A stretch of 64,000 nt of DNA, taken from the NCBI RefSeq assembly GCF_016097555.1, contig NC_054706.1:78859353-78923352 (forward strand), in the 5' to 3' direction. Each line of letters starts with the position of its first letter. The first letter of the stretch is position 1. The position numbers were made by a program, and so were the translations under genes. Shown here piece by piece: positions 63,871 through 64,000 of this stretch. The DNA comes from Gigantopelta aegis. Lineage: Eukaryota; Mollusca; Gastropoda; Neomphalida; Peltospiridae. The notes under the pieces were generated by a model. That model searched no databases. It was given only the letters and a program-made list of their open reading frames with translations, and was not told where the DNA came from.

Positions 63871-64000
63871 TCAACTTCGGGACAGGGCATCAGCGATTAC
63901 ATTAGATGTGCCCTTGATATGTTCAATGGTAATTGGGTATTCCTGCAGAAGAAGACTCCATCTCAAAACTCTCTGGTTGGTGGCTTTCATTCTGTGAACG
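63871..64000 (-). mobile_element. pol gene end (RNase H) of the same LTR retrotransposon
   Basis: On the reverse strand it reads NQRVLRWSLLLQEYPITIEH then IKGTSNVIADALSRS, the C-terminal end of a Ty3/Gypsy-type RNase H with its ADALSR signature. The frame ends about 210 bp before the polypurine tract, and no integrase lies between it and the LTR. Confidence 0.8.

Overview
This is animal nuclear DNA, most likely from a mollusc and probably a marine gastropod. The genes are intron-rich and use GT-AG splicing. The sequence is AT-rich and full of a tRNA-headed SINE of the type common in mollusc genomes (3' region reading GTTTAACGACACCACTAGAG when seen from the opposite strand). It also holds LINEs, foldback elements, LTR elements, microsatellites and an unusual number of minisatellites. 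The species assignment is inference from repeat content and protein similarity.

Two host genes can be read completely; they converge tail to tail. ECSIT (+ strand, four coding exons between 15457 and 21505, 419 codons) encodes the mitochondrial complex I assembly / Toll-pathway adaptor. FNIP, the folliculin-interacting protein (- strand, twenty coding exons from 60394 down to 28423, 1025 codons), encodes the partner of folliculin in lysosomal nutrient signalling. Every splice phase in both models closes, and both proteins keep family motifs from end to end. Two further exon-like pieces (12568-12692 and 23923-24140, both -) look protein-coding but I do not recognise them.

Layout: 0.3-5.8 kb, three reverse-strand LINE fragments, one carrying a 30-bp minisatellite inside its RT region and cut by a TTAA-flanked MITE; 5.8-8.9 kb, microsatellites and a hAT-like repeat; 8.9-10.0 kb, a solo LTR with a 5-bp target duplication; 10.7-15.2 kb, nested inverted-repeat elements leading up to ECSIT; 15.4-21.7 kb, ECSIT; 21.8-28.4 kb, intergenic with SINE and LTR relics and a 47-bp minisatellite; 28.4-60.4 kb, FNIP, with CAGxG-ended non-autonomous transposons in its introns; 60.4-62.6 kb, FNIP upstream region with two CACGTG boxes and nested SINEs; 62.65 kb to the right edge, the 3' end of a reverse-strand LTR retrotransposon.

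The most striking signal is a repeated pattern: tandem arrays in introns whose repeat unit contains the edge of the neighbouring exon together with its splice site. It is seen at the 5' splice sites of ECSIT exon 1 (about 30 copies) and FNIP exons 3, 5, 10 and 16, and also at the 3' splice site of FNIP exon 10. The end of the ECSIT last exon is duplicated as well. I know of no description of such clustered splice-site-seeded minisatellites; this is the candidate new phenomenon of the window.
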